This document shows positions 25,301-32,183 of a stretch of DNA of 56,408 bases, piece after piece. A model generated the notes under the pieces. It worked only from the letters and a program-made list of their open reading frames with translations. It made no database searches and was not told the origin of the DNA. The DNA comes from a bacterium. GTDB lineage: Bacteria > Armatimonadota > Abditibacteriia > Abditibacteriales > Abditibacteriaceae. The translations under genes and the position numbers were made by a program. Each line of letters begins with the position of its first letter. The stretch's first letter is position 1. The stretch spans positions 1-56,408 of the forward strand of contig SDZD01000040.1 in NCBI GenBank assembly GCA_004172935.1, in the 5' to 3' direction.

Positions 25301-25621
25301 GGCGCCGCGTTCTAGCTTTACCTCGGCTTTGCCATCGCGGGCCACAGTGGCATTGAACGCAAAGCCTTTGGCGCCCACCGTCACTGTGCCAATGGAAAGC
25401 TTTTCGCCGGGCACTGCGGGCAGCGAAAATCGAACCGCGCCCGCTGCATCGGTAACTTTGATGGGCACCGGGGCCAGAGCCTTGGGCGACCAAACCCGCA
25501 CATGAACCACCGCGCCCGCCACCGGAGCGCCCGACGCATCGACAACCTTAACCGCAAGGGGAGTTTGCGCCCACACAGGCGCACAGCTCAGAACCAATAT
25601 AAAGGGAAGAATCTGTTTCAT
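22316..25621 (-). CDS. Large secreted protein with carboxypeptidase-regulatory-like repeats
   Basis: 1101 residues from ATG 25621, where MKQILPFILVLSCAPVWAQ gives a clear signal peptide; the frame is open 32 codons upstream but without leader features. Residues about 20-640 contain a series of CarboxypepD_reg/transthyretin-like beta-sandwiches. Each has the pattern 'V.D..G.P(V/L).(G/N)(A/V)..(V/A)' then 'T..DG.F.(I/L).(N/L)L..G.Y': DASGAPVAGAVVHV, DGAGNPLAGATVWL and GPDGKPLANLKIYAS. Residues about 660-1101 are a different, alpha-helical repeat region (AALAAGDINTIENIAERW, KALELAKQVAVSD). It resembles TPR/HEAT arrays. Likely an extracellular adhesion or scaffold protein; no catalytic motif seen. 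Confidence 0.85.
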   Translation of the reverse strand: MKQILPFILVLSCAPVWAQTPLAVKVVDASGAPVAGAVVHVRVWSPKALAPVPIKVTDAAGAVRFSLPAVPGEKLSIGTVTVGAKGFAFNATVARDGKAEVKLERGASWRGKVLDGAGNPLAGATVWLRGAMRDRDFGTMLHLPDAEETTSPPNPLLALYTTTTKADGSFEIANAPADRELLFGVKSAGYSLAIGQKAQAGDEQEVRLARAGSVHGRALGPDGKPLANLKIYASTLNGMGNGNSATTKADGSFTIANLSAGAYRLVASPPENAPYILARRAEVRVDASKTSEIGLWRAQKGVVIRGMARDAVSKKPVAGASFDAEGRAGSAQNTSTAWTTSDANGRFALRVLPGSYQVRSSGAPRGYLAQSTPKNVEVGAQGGEVNFLLKAAPLIRGIALDERGQPIKARITIGWGAIITSDDKGKWEYSPQRPETLGFAGSTDDSGYFEVVSPRQVEWPVSGPVTVTVRHKPWDSVSGRVVNSEGSPVEGVRVEGEILVRRGGDSWTTDNVSATTDKDGRYTLTRLRGTFELKVAGKKNGFEFQSGGKVSRKDDAVSVSDLVFVPLGGAIEGTTQAGAQLVVAGRETRADASGHFKFAALPSGQNTVFAAKDNAFGSAPGAAKLDIKLQPLLPQGQDKAFAEQLWAQLKQPTGQRALKTLQEWQTPPNFEADMKAALAAGDINTIENIAERWKKGDSLESLRAGIDALKPPERHADALLKAALATKDRKMMEQALEESEATFKGQTTSLYWREPQLYMSAVLRERLNGAEDGQLAINRALAYTQQNHPEKSRVEAAVQTQVGRNQALSDYAKIAAQGSPALLRSVLDFIDDGSAYTIKALAEAIPVVVKTHGLAAATPLLVELKTTPVPTGDLEQNYVVFNPAWAYGQAVQEIIPLIGAQNPAKALELAKQVAVSDQGPEQRARALASAAQYQTPAIAAPIYREAVKLIDAHSAPRIAALVWERDPKLGAELFAVARQKAEDEANGDMHWRNAWAPFAFYYARVNPAQSRLILEREWSKSLRERADADQLTALVAAMAAVDAHRALEMAQSMPKNGDNDWGPDLRIRIARYVFADDALRRQLALNISGYQEAWNSGPVKW

Positions 25622-25715
25622 GAAGCAGGGAGCGAAACAATACGCGCGATATTTTAACCCGACTGTACGTGAAGGAGTGATGGTTCTCGCAAAGTCGCGA
25701 AGACATAAAAAGAGC

Positions 25716-25763
25716 ATTGAACACAGAGCTGCATAGGAAGCACAGAGGGGTTTTTGAGAGGGG
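25716..25763. repeat. Dispersed CACAGAGG-type repeat, copy 3
   Basis: ATTGAACACAGAGCTGCATA, continuing GGAAGCACAGAGGGGTTTTT and GAGAGGGGG, aligns to copies at 6341 and 12575 with a short deletion. It lies directly upstream of the following gene, and the repeat end may supply part of its leader. Confidence 0.75.
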
Positions 25764-25785
25764 GCGAGGAGTGAAACTTACAATC

Positions 25786-26235
25786 ATGACCCAGCAGGAA
25801 GCGGAGATTATTGTGGCGCGTTTGACGCGAGTGTGGGCGCCACAACGGGGATTTTGGGTGAGTCGCGGGTTGTCGTTGGTTTTTGCAGCCCCTTTGCGAG
25901 ATGATATTCACATCGAATATTCTGTTTATTCGCCGACTAAGCTCTTTCCCGAACCCAGCTCTTGCTATTGGCTCAAAGAAGGCGAAAAGCAGAATTCATT
26001 CATGGCGTGCTACGTGCCAGCAACCTCCGACACTATCTGTTATATCAACGTGAATTTTGAGGACGGTTCAGGCAAACAAGGGCGCTATCATGCTCTCCAA
26101 AACCAGTGTCTCGATTTCTTCCGGCGCGGCGGCTGGCTTTCTGGCGTTTTCCTCGAAGCCAGCGCCCATGAGAAAGCCGAGTGGATGCAGGACTACACCC
26201 GCGAGGAAATCGAAGCATGGAAATTAAAGATTTAA
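25786..26235 (+). CDS. N-terminal half of a frameshifted DUF-type gene
   Basis: 149 residues from ATG 25786. They match the N-terminal half of the intact 304-residue protein encoded at 53152-54066: both have MT(Q/E)QEAE in the first residues, (R/W)xxxVW-P or RIWKPDG, and a shared HEKAEWMQDYTREEIEAWKL / REKANWIQSLSQEEIEVWKL block. The frame stops with TAA at 26233. The next frame continues the homology without a gap, so this looks like one gene split by a single-base deletion. A GTG at 25771 or a start inside the repeat is possible. Function unknown. Confidence 0.7.
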   Translation: MTQQEAEIIVARLTRVWAPQRGFWVSRGLSLVFAAPLRDDIHIEYSVYSPTKLFPEPSSCYWLKEGEKQNSFMACYVPATSDTICYINVNFEDGSGKQGRYHALQNQCLDFFRRGGWLSGVFLEASAHEKAEWMQDYTREEIEAWKLKI

Positions 26236-26663
26236 AAGAGAAGGTGGAGTGGGAAGCGCAGCGTGTGGCGGCGGCGTTCGGGGGCGTAGAGTGGCATCCC
26301 GACCTTTCTTTTTGTCCGCCTGAGCAAGTCGAATACAGAGGGAAACTGAATGACTTTGATTTCGGTTGCCGATTTGACGAGTCGGGCAGGCTTGTTTCCA
26401 TTTCCATTGATTATTTTGATGAGGGGAGATACAGGACCACACGAATCGTGAAAGATGATTTAGGGCAATGGCATGGTCATTATAGGCCGGGAGCGCGTGT
26501 ATTGATGGCGCGTGGCTCCTACTGTCTTGGCATCGAAGAGGAACAGATTTTGGCCGGATATGGCGAACCCTACTTGCTTTCAGCCCACGAAAAGCTCGAA
26601 CTGCGTCTTTCGATGCCGCGCGAATTTTGGCCGCAAAAATGGCTGGATGAGCAAGCCCAATAG
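26217..26663 (+). CDS. C-terminal half of the same frameshifted gene
   Basis: 148 residues if translated from ATG 26217, which lies in the -1 frame and overlaps the upstream stop by 19 bases. It matches the C-terminal half of the protein at 53152-54066. Both have EA(Q/R)R(V/I)AAAF, ARG(S/L)Y(C/R)LG(I/F)E and the closing block LSAHEKLELRLSMPREFWP. A single extra T at about 26230 would join ...WKLKI to LKEKVEWEAQRVAAAF exactly as in the paralogue (WKLEI-LSEPIDREARRIAAAF). Independent translation by coupling is possible but the pair is best read as one broken gene. Confidence 0.65.
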   Translation: MEIKDLKEKVEWEAQRVAAAFGGVEWHPDLSFCPPEQVEYRGKLNDFDFGCRFDESGRLVSISIDYFDEGRYRTTRIVKDDLGQWHGHYRPGARVLMARGSYCLGIEEEQILAGYGEPYLLSAHEKLELRLSMPREFWPQKWLDEQAQ

Positions 26664-26673
26664 GTAAGGGCGT

Positions 26674-27960
26674 TTATTGATATTCGGGGAGGTGTGGTTG
26701 CTCTAGGCGGGCTTTGGGGATGAGAGTTGCGGCAATAGACAAAATGGCGAGGCCGATGATGAGCCAGTGGGCGTGGGAGGCGGCTGATTCGACGACGGGG
26801 CCAATGGGGTTGGCCCAGCCAAAGGCACGCTCGAAGAACCACGCGGCGGCGGCTACTCCGGTGAGGCTGGCGCCAATGACGCGCAGCGTGGGGTAGAGAC
26901 GGGTGCGGGACAGCAGCACTAACCACGGCATGGTGAGGCCGATAACCAGCACCTGCACGACCTCGATTCCAATGTTGAAGGCGAATACGCTCGAAATCAT
27001 GATGAAGGGGTCGAAGCCGAACTCGGTGAGTGTCGAGGCGAACGCCAGTCCGTGTACCAGTCCGAAACCGCCCGCGATGAAAATCTCTTTGCCGCGAAAG
27101 ATGGGGATGAGGGCGTGGACGGCAGAGATAAAAATCGACAGCGCGATGGCCGATTCGATGAGCGCGCTGGGCAGGTGAACCCAGCCGATGGCTCCGAAAA
27201 TGAGCGTGATGGAGTGCCCGACTGTGAAGGCGGTGGCGATTTTGACGATGCGCCACAGCGCCGTCTTGCCACCCGCATAGCCGCCCCACCTATTGCCCGC
27301 CACAAGCAGCGGAGCCGGAAGCAACAGGGCTAACAGGAATAGCAGATGGTCGGTGCCCTCGGCGATGTGGCGCATTCCGAGGCGAAACACGCCCATGAAG
27401 CCGCGCGCCCAGCTGCCCTGCGAACGGTCGATGATGAGCGAGGGTGCTGTGTCGCGCATAGTGCCGAGTAGGGTAGGTTGTCCATCCAACTGGCCGTTAT
27501 GCCAATCGCTGGCGATGGAGACGATAGCTGTGTGGGTAATCAGTTGGTGAAAGATGACATCGTAGTTGAAGGTCAGTTTGTCGGCGGGCGCGGCGGGCGG
27601 CGGCGTCATCGTTAAATCGACCAACACGTCGGGAGTCTGCTCGACAATGGGTGACACCTTGTTAATAGTGACTGTCCACGGTCGCCCATCGGGGGCGACG
27701 GGGCGCACGTGCTGTTTGACGTAGCCTTTGAGTTCGCTCCCGTACTGCTGCACCGTTTTGACGGCATCCATCGGCAACGGCTTGTTCCATCCCAACTTCA
27801 GCTCGATGATGGGCAAGTAAAGTTGGGCATTGATTCCCCGGTTATGCAGATGCAGCAACACCGCCGAACTTGGCATGGGATGGCTCCACCCCGGCGTGAG
27901 CGCCGCGAGGAGGAACCACCCCATCAAAAGCAAGCGGAGAGAGAATTGGGGAGAAATCAT
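26674..27960 (-). CDS. HupE/UreJ-family membrane protein
   Basis: 428 residues. A signal peptide or first helix (about 1-26, ending WSH) is followed by a soluble region (30-195) on the outer side. Six to seven transmembrane helices at about 200-420 carry the HupE/UreJ_2 motifs: RHIAEGTDHLLFLLALLLP, FTVGHSITLIFG, SIFISAVHAL and GGFGLVHGLAFA. The conserved His residues (in HIAEGTDH, GHS, VHAL and VHG) suggest metal handling. HupE is a nickel/cobalt permease family, but this two-part form is usually unassigned. The gene is convergent with the broken gene to its left. Confidence 0.85.
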   Translation of the reverse strand: MISPQFSLRLLLMGWFLLAALTPGWSHPMPSSAVLLHLHNRGINAQLYLPIIELKLGWNKPLPMDAVKTVQQYGSELKGYVKQHVRPVAPDGRPWTVTINKVSPIVEQTPDVLVDLTMTPPPAAPADKLTFNYDVIFHQLITHTAIVSIASDWHNGQLDGQPTLLGTMRDTAPSLIIDRSQGSWARGFMGVFRLGMRHIAEGTDHLLFLLALLLPAPLLVAGNRWGGYAGGKTALWRIVKIATAFTVGHSITLIFGAIGWVHLPSALIESAIALSIFISAVHALIPIFRGKEIFIAGGFGLVHGLAFASTLTEFGFDPFIMISSVFAFNIGIEVVQVLVIGLTMPWLVLLSRTRLYPTLRVIGASLTGVAAAAWFFERAFGWANPIGPVVESAASHAHWLIIGLAILSIAATLIPKARLEQPHLPEYQ

Positions 27961-28722
27961 CGGGGATTAGTGTCTACAGGTCAGATGGTGCCGCTAGTCA
28001 AATCGGCAAGCTACTTGACCGTGTTCGAGGCGCCATCGCGCGACCGCTATGCCACGCCTGTTGTCCAGTCAATAGTGATTGTGGCGCGAAAAATATTCTC
28101 TGTCAGTAAGCTTTTGTTGTGTTTCCTTGAGGCGCCCGAAAGGTTTATTTCGAGTTGTATTACCTGTATTTAGCCTCAATTTCACAGACCCCAACGGGGT
28201 AGCTGTGGGCCACTATTGGCGCACATCGTTTTGTGCCGAACAACGAAATAGCCCGCTCAATTGAGCGGGCTATTTCGTTGTTAACTCTGTTTCCTCTATC
28301 TGTTATTCTCTCAACGATTGTATCGTTTCGGGGTTGAAAAGAGTACATCCGTTTTCGAGTCCGCTTCCTATAAAAACGCCGTTAAAAGTATCTGCATAAG
28401 TCGTTAAAAGAAAGAAATTCGCTTGGGTTGGTCATAAGAGGGATTCGTTAGCGCACAGACTCAACTCTCCTGTTTCTTCCCTGAATGATTTCTGTAGCTT
28501 GGAGGGTGAACAATTTTTGAAACTGAGGCGTCGTTTTGCTGCCGACTGGTGTCCCAAAATGTGGGGGGCTGGTGGTGGTTATGATTGAACCGCTTCGGCT
28601 GTGTTGTCGGTAGCTATTTTCAGTTACAAACAAAACGAAAAAATCAAGATTTCTTAATAGCCCCAACGAACGACCTTTCTCAACTACACTGGTCATATCC
28701 GATTCGTTGGGTCGGATTTTTC
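27961..28722. other. 762-base intergenic interval
   Basis: The only clear structure is the palindrome listed separately at 28239-28282. A short plus-strand frame near 27985-28173 has no family match and no ribosome site. The 500 bases before the DUF2271 gene are AT-rich and probably hold its promoter, but no sigma-70 pair stands out enough to place. Confidence 0.5.
28239..28282. terminator. 44-base perfect palindrome, probable terminator
   Basis: The left arm AACAACGAAATAGCCCGCTC with AA and its exact complement TTGAGCGGGCTATTTCGTTGTT form an uninterrupted 22-base-pair inverted repeat centred on AATT. The T-rich right arm resembles the other terminators here, but there is no supported gene immediately on either side. 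Its job is therefore unclear. Confidence 0.6.
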
Positions 28723-29316
28723 ATGCTGGACAAAGAAACCCAATCGCCCATTTCGCGCCGTACCCTGCTGGGACGCATGGCTGCCCTCGCCGTGTCCGTC
28801 ACTGCTTTGCCCGCCATGTCTGCCTTAGCTCAAGGCAACGCATGGAACCGCGACTTTGAACTTGTTGTTGACTTCGACATTAACCAGGCCGATGGCGCTC
28901 GTTATCGCCGCCCCTATGTCGCTGTCTGGATCGAAAACGAAGCGGGCGACGCCGTGAAAACCCTGGGTCTTTGGGTGCAAACGCGCAAGCCTGGTCCTCG
29001 TTGGATTCCCGACCTGAAGCGTTGGTATCGCAAAGAGAAAGCGCGCAAAGCCAGCGCTGGTGGCGACATCATCGAAACCGTTTCGGTGGCAACCCGCAAG
29101 CCCGGTCACTATTCGTTGGCCTGGAACGGTCGCAACGATGACGGCAAATTGGTTCCGCAGGGCACTTACGCTGTGTGCGTCGAAGCCGCCCGCGAACACG
29201 GCACTTACCAGTTGATTCGTGAGACGGTAACCATCGGCTCCAGCCCGTTTAAGAAAACTCTGGGCAGCAACATCGAGATCAAGGGTGCCGACGTTGAGTA
29301 CCGAAAGAAAGCCTAA
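28723..29316 (+). CDS. Tat-exported DUF2271 protein
   Basis: 197 residues. The N-terminus has a twin-arginine signal (SRRTLLG at 11-17, hydrophobic AALAVSVTALPAM, cleavage after ALAQ). The mature part matches DUF2271: VAVWIENEAGDAVKTLGLWV, RWIPDLKRWY and GHYSLAWNGRNDDGKLVPQG, a beta-sandwich related to FlgD-Ig. DUF2271 proteins occur with PepSY-type membrane proteins and ApbE in periplasmic redox loci. ATG 28723 is chosen so that the signal is N-terminal; the frame is open further upstream. The gene overlaps the next by 32 bases, so the two are translationally coupled. Confidence 0.88.
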   Translation: MLDKETQSPISRRTLLGRMAALAVSVTALPAMSALAQGNAWNRDFELVVDFDINQADGARYRRPYVAVWIENEAGDAVKTLGLWVQTRKPGPRWIPDLKRWYRKEKARKASAGGDIIETVSVATRKPGHYSLAWNGRNDDGKLVPQGTYAVCVEAAREHGTYQLIRETVTIGSSPFKKTLGSNIEIKGADVEYRKKA

Positions 29317-30022
29317 TTCCGACGAGGCTGCTAAGCCCGAAGGAGCCGCGCCCAAACCAGCACCACCCAAAGTAAAGGCGCCCAAAGCGGCGGGGGCATC
29401 GCAATTTAAAGCGAAGCCCGCGTCGCCCAAGCGCCCGCTCAGGCTGCGAATCCACGTTGTTTTGCGGTGGCTGCACATCTACATTTCGATGTTCAGCCTG
29501 TTGGCCATCCTGTTCTTTTCGCTAACTGGTATCACGCTTAACCACCCCGATTGGGCTTTCACTAACGCCGAAAGCAAGCGGGAAAGCAAGGGCCAACTTC
29601 CGCAGGGCTGGAAGGCTAAGGACGGAAAGACAATCGACTGGCTGACAGTCGGGGAGTATTTGCGCGCCCATGATGGGGTGCGTGGCTCTGTCACCGACAA
29701 AGAGGCCGACGAGGAAGAGGGTTCGATGACCTATAAGGCTCCCGGCTATAGCGCGGACTGCTTTTTCAATGTGAAAACCGGCAGTTACGACCTGACGGTC
29801 AGTACTATGGGCGTCGTCGGTGTGATGAACGACTTCCATCGCGGCACCACTGCGGGCGCCGGATGGAAATGGCTCATCGACGTTTCGGGCCTGATGTTGG
29901 CGATTGTCGCTCTCACTGGTCTGGGCCTGTTGTATTACCTGAAAAAAATGCGCGTCGCCGCGTTTCTGGCGATGGGCGTGGGCGCCATTATCATCGCCAT
30001 CCTGATGAAGCTGGCGTTTTAA
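29285..30022 (+). CDS. PepSY-associated transmembrane protein
   Basis: 245 residues. A disordered Lys/Pro/Ala-rich N-terminus (about 1-50) precedes a transmembrane helix (HIYISMFSLLAILFFSLTGI). The short motif TLNHPDW after it is typical of PepSY-TM proteins. A periplasmic PepSY-like domain (KAPGYSADCFFNVKTGSYDL) follows, then MNDFHRG and two C-terminal helices (DVSGLMLAIVALTGLGLLYY, VAAFLAMGVGAIIIAILM). The start codon is GTG 29285 or TTG 29294, inside the DUF2271 gene. A role in transferring electrons or flavin outside the cytoplasm is inferred from the family and the coupling. Confidence 0.85.
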   Translation: MPTLSTERKPNSDEAAKPEGAAPKPAPPKVKAPKAAGASQFKAKPASPKRPLRLRIHVVLRWLHIYISMFSLLAILFFSLTGITLNHPDWAFTNAESKRESKGQLPQGWKAKDGKTIDWLTVGEYLRAHDGVRGSVTDKEADEEEGSMTYKAPGYSADCFFNVKTGSYDLTVSTMGVVGVMNDFHRGTTAGAGWKWLIDVSGLMLAIVALTGLGLLYYLKKMRVAAFLAMGVGAIIIAILMKLAF

Positions 30023-30028
30023 CGAAGC

Positions 30029-30130
30029 TGTTGGCCTTTAGCTTTTAGCGATTGGTCCACTCAACGAACTCAAACAATCGGACGCCACTCGCAGAAATGC
30101 GAGTGGCGTCCGGTTAAAGGCCAACAGCCA
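30029..30130. repeat. Hairpin repeat A with internal terminator
   Basis: CTGTTGGCCTTTAGC on the left and TTAAAGGCCAACAGC on the right are inverted partners. They belong to the TTAGCTGTTGGCTATTAGC family also present at 30156-30265 and 31135-31255. Inside them lies a 15-base-pair perfect stem with a GAAA loop (30079-30112), the likely terminator of the PepSY gene. Confidence 0.65.
30079..30112 (+). terminator. Perfect GAAA-loop hairpin
   Basis: CGGACGCCACTCGCA and TGCGAGTGGCGTCCG pair without mismatch around GAAA. There is no long T-run after it, but its position 57 bases past the PepSY stop fits termination. Confidence 0.65.
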
Positions 30131-30155
30131 ACTCATCAACTCACATAATTTCGAT

Positions 30156-30265
30156 TAAGGCTTTTAGCTGTTGGCTATTAGCCCACTCACTGAACTCAAA
30201 TAATCCCGCTGTATCGTGTCGCTCTTATCTCGGTGAGCGGCTACCAGCCAAAAGCCAACAGCTTC
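30156..30265. repeat. Hairpin repeat B
   Basis: GGCTTTTAGCTGTTGGCTAT on the left and AGCCAAAAGCCAACAGCTTC on the right are imperfect inverted partners of the same family as repeats A and C. The element ends about ten bases before the start codon of the following gene. Confidence 0.65.
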
Positions 30266-30274
30266 TCAATTTTC

Positions 30275-31129
30275 ATGTCAATCCGTCTCATTTCCAGGGC
30301 CGCTTTAGCGGTTGCCCTGTCCGCTGTGCCGTTTCAAGTTGCGCTTGCCGCCGACCCCGCTCCTGCGGCTCCGACAACTCCCACCGCCCCCGATGCTGCC
30401 CCTCGTGAGGGTGGCCCCCGCGAAGGCGGCCCTCGTGGTGAAGGTGGCCGTGGCGGCGGGCGTCGCGGCGGCGGTGAGGGCGGCCCTCGCGAGGGAGGCC
30501 CCGGTGGCGGCCCTGGTGGACCCGGCGGCGGCATGTTCGCCGACGAGACGCCCGAAGCGCGCCGCACCCGTATGTTGCGCCCCTATCTGGAAATGCTGCC
30601 CGACCTGAGCGTGCTACAGCAGAATCAGGTTATGGCCGTTCTGGAATCCTCTGCCGCCGAAGTCGCAGCGTTGCGCGCCAACGATGCTCTTTCCGAGGAG
30701 CGTCGCGGCGTTGCATTGCGCGCTATTCGTGGCGATGTTCCCAAGCGCATCGGCTACGCTCTCAACGACGCTCAACTGGCAACCTACAATGCCATCATCG
30801 CCGAGCGCGAAGAGACCGTCGCCGAAATGGCGAAAATCGGCAGCGTGCGCCCCGACGAGGGCCTCGAAGAAATGCGCGCCCGCTTGCTGACTGGCTACGA
30901 AGACTTCATGGAAGAACTCAGCGTCAAGCAGAAGACCCAGATCATAAAAATCCTCGAAGCCGCTGGCGAAGAATCCGCCACCGTTCAAGCCAACACCACT
31001 CTGTCGGCCACCCAGAAAACCGACGCTCTGCGCAAAATCCACGACGACGTGAACACCAAAGTCGTGCCCTTGCTCGACGCCGAACAAGCCGCCAGCTGGA
31101 AAAAAGCCCACACCGCCAAGCGGCCATAA
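30275..31129 (+). CDS. Secreted Gly/Arg-rich protein with two helical repeats
   Basis: 284 residues from ATG 30275, which gives a signal peptide (ending ALAADP). Residues about 28-85 are low-complexity Pro/Gly/Arg (PREGGPREGGPRG, GPGGGPGGPGGG). The rest is two homologous helical units of about 70 residues. Unit 1 contains DLSVLQQNQVMAVLESS and NDAQLATYNA; unit 2 contains ELSVKQKTQIIKILEAA and LDAEQAASWKK. The LSxxQ-type motif resembles the LTxxQ repeats of Spy/CpxP periplasmic chaperones, a tentative link. The gene is bracketed by repeats B and C of one hairpin family. Confidence 0.75.
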   Translation: MSIRLISRAALAVALSAVPFQVALAADPAPAAPTTPTAPDAAPREGGPREGGPRGEGGRGGGRRGGGEGGPREGGPGGGPGGPGGGMFADETPEARRTRMLRPYLEMLPDLSVLQQNQVMAVLESSAAEVAALRANDALSEERRGVALRAIRGDVPKRIGYALNDAQLATYNAIIAEREETVAEMAKIGSVRPDEGLEEMRARLLTGYEDFMEELSVKQKTQIIKILEAAGEESATVQANTTLSATQKTDALRKIHDDVNTKVVPLLDAEQAASWKKAHTAKRP

Positions 31130-31134
31130 ATCCG

Positions 31135-31255
31135 AAGCTTTTAGCTGTTGGCTATTAGCTTTTAGCCCACTCACGGAATTAGGGGCGCCTCGCAAATGCG
31201 TGAAATTTCGAGTTCGGTGAGCAGCTAAAAGCTAATAGCCAACAGCTAAAAGCTT
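31135..31255. repeat. Hairpin repeat C with 32-base perfect arms
   Basis: The left arm at 31135-31166 (starting AAGCTTTTAGCTGTTGGCTA) is the exact reverse complement of the right arm at 31224-31255. The inner part is also partly complementary (CTCACGGAA against TTCGGTGAG). It overlaps the stop codon of the following minus-strand pseudogene at 31255. Confidence 0.85.
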
Positions 31256-31541
31256 CAAATAACACCTTCGCCGCTCCAATCGCCGTGACTGCCGGTTTCG
31301 TAGACGTTGTAATCGGTTAGCAAATAGTTGGCGAGGGCGGCGGCGAAGAACGCCCCGAAAAAGAAGCGCCCTTTGGGTTGCTCGAAGGCGCCCAGTGCCC
31401 ACGGCAGGGCGAGTAGGGCGGGCAAGATAGAGCGCGGGCTGTGCCCCTGAGACCCAAAAAACTGGGGGCTACCAGTTGAAGTACCACCAGTACATAGTCG
31501 ATAGAGGCGTGTGTGGTTGGGTCTACGGGTTTGGTTTTCAT
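31255..31541 (-). pseudogene. Frameshifted small membrane protein gene
   Basis: A strong ribosome site (GGAGGGG, 7 bases upstream) precedes ATG 31541. The first frame reads MKTKPVDPTTHASIDYVLVV, then LQLVAPSFLG, and then becomes nonsense. One base added to a T6 run at about 31463-31468 restores a full membrane protein: FFGSQGHSPRSILPALLALP, then FEQPKGRFFFGAFFAAALAN and YLLTDYNVYETGSHGDWSGE to the stop at 31255. The restored product is 95 residues with about three helices. No family named. The cause is a real mutation or a homopolymer error. Confidence 0.75.
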
Positions 31542-31718
31542 GTGCCCCTCCAAAAAAGCAAAGCCCTTTCCAACTGGTTGTGAGGACGTGAAAGGTTTTC
31601 TCGGCTCGCGCGAAGAAGGGTGCGCAAAACAGCTCTTGTCGCCAATGCTTTTATCAGAGAGTGTCAGTGGCACTCCTATACTCGCGATTCCCCTAATCGG
31701 GAATGGAGGCGAGTAACA

Positions 31719-31844
31719 ATGGGGGACAAATCTCCGAAAGCCAACAAAAAGCAAGCGGGACAGAAGCAGACCAAGGACGATGCCGTCGATGCCAAAAAGA
31801 AAAGTGACGTGGCTGCTAAACAGGTCGATAAGACCAAAAAATAA
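31719..31844 (+). CDS. Very small Lys-rich protein (41 aa)
   Basis: ATG 31719 with GGAGGCG upstream gives MGDKSPKANKKQAGQKQTKD followed by a Lys/Asp/Ala-rich tail. No hydrophobic segment is present. Short proteins starting MGDKSP(K/R) with this composition are seen in many unrelated bacteria from general recollection, and their function is unknown. A terminator follows within 10 bases, which supports a real gene. Confidence 0.75.
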   Translation: MGDKSPKANKKQAGQKQTKDDAVDAKKKSDVAAKQVDKTKK

Positions 31845-31852
31845 ATTAGACC

Positions 31853-31886
31853 AAAGCGCCTCCTAAATATTGGGGGCGCTTTTTTA
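31853..31886 (+). terminator. Rho-independent terminator
   Basis: AAAGCGCCTCC pairs with GGGGGCGCTTT (one G-T pair) and runs into TTTTTT. From here to 32183 no gene is supported; the interval is AT-rich and probably contains the kinase promoter. Confidence 0.85.
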
Positions 31887-32183
31887 TTGCTTCGAGGCAA
31901 ACTTTGCCGCCAGGAAGCGGCAGTTGGCAAATGTTGAGTTCGCTTTTAAATCAAATTCATAACGAATTACTGGAATCAACGATAGCGTTAACGATTTTTA
32001 ATGCCTCTGTCTGGCTCGGTATGGCTCTAAAGTCGCACGGAAAACGTAATACATGACCGCTAGGGATAAAAGACTTATCAATTACACTGCTTAATGCGTG
32101 GGGCAATTCCTTACAGAGAGCTTGTAAAATCTGTGTTTATTCTTAGCTTGCGATGACGAGCGCGGAATATCGCTCGAACTAAG

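Noticed and set aside
26217..26240. Programmed -1 frameshift at GATTTAAAAG
   Set aside because: A -1 slip after ATT would give the right product, but the heptamer is not a canonical X-XXY-YYZ site in the zero frame. A plain one-base deletion is simpler.
31317..31754. A 145-codon minus-strand frame covering the membrane pseudogene
   Set aside because: Only its MKTKPVDP part is real. The upstream part lies antisense to the 41-residue gene and the end is out of frame after the missing T.
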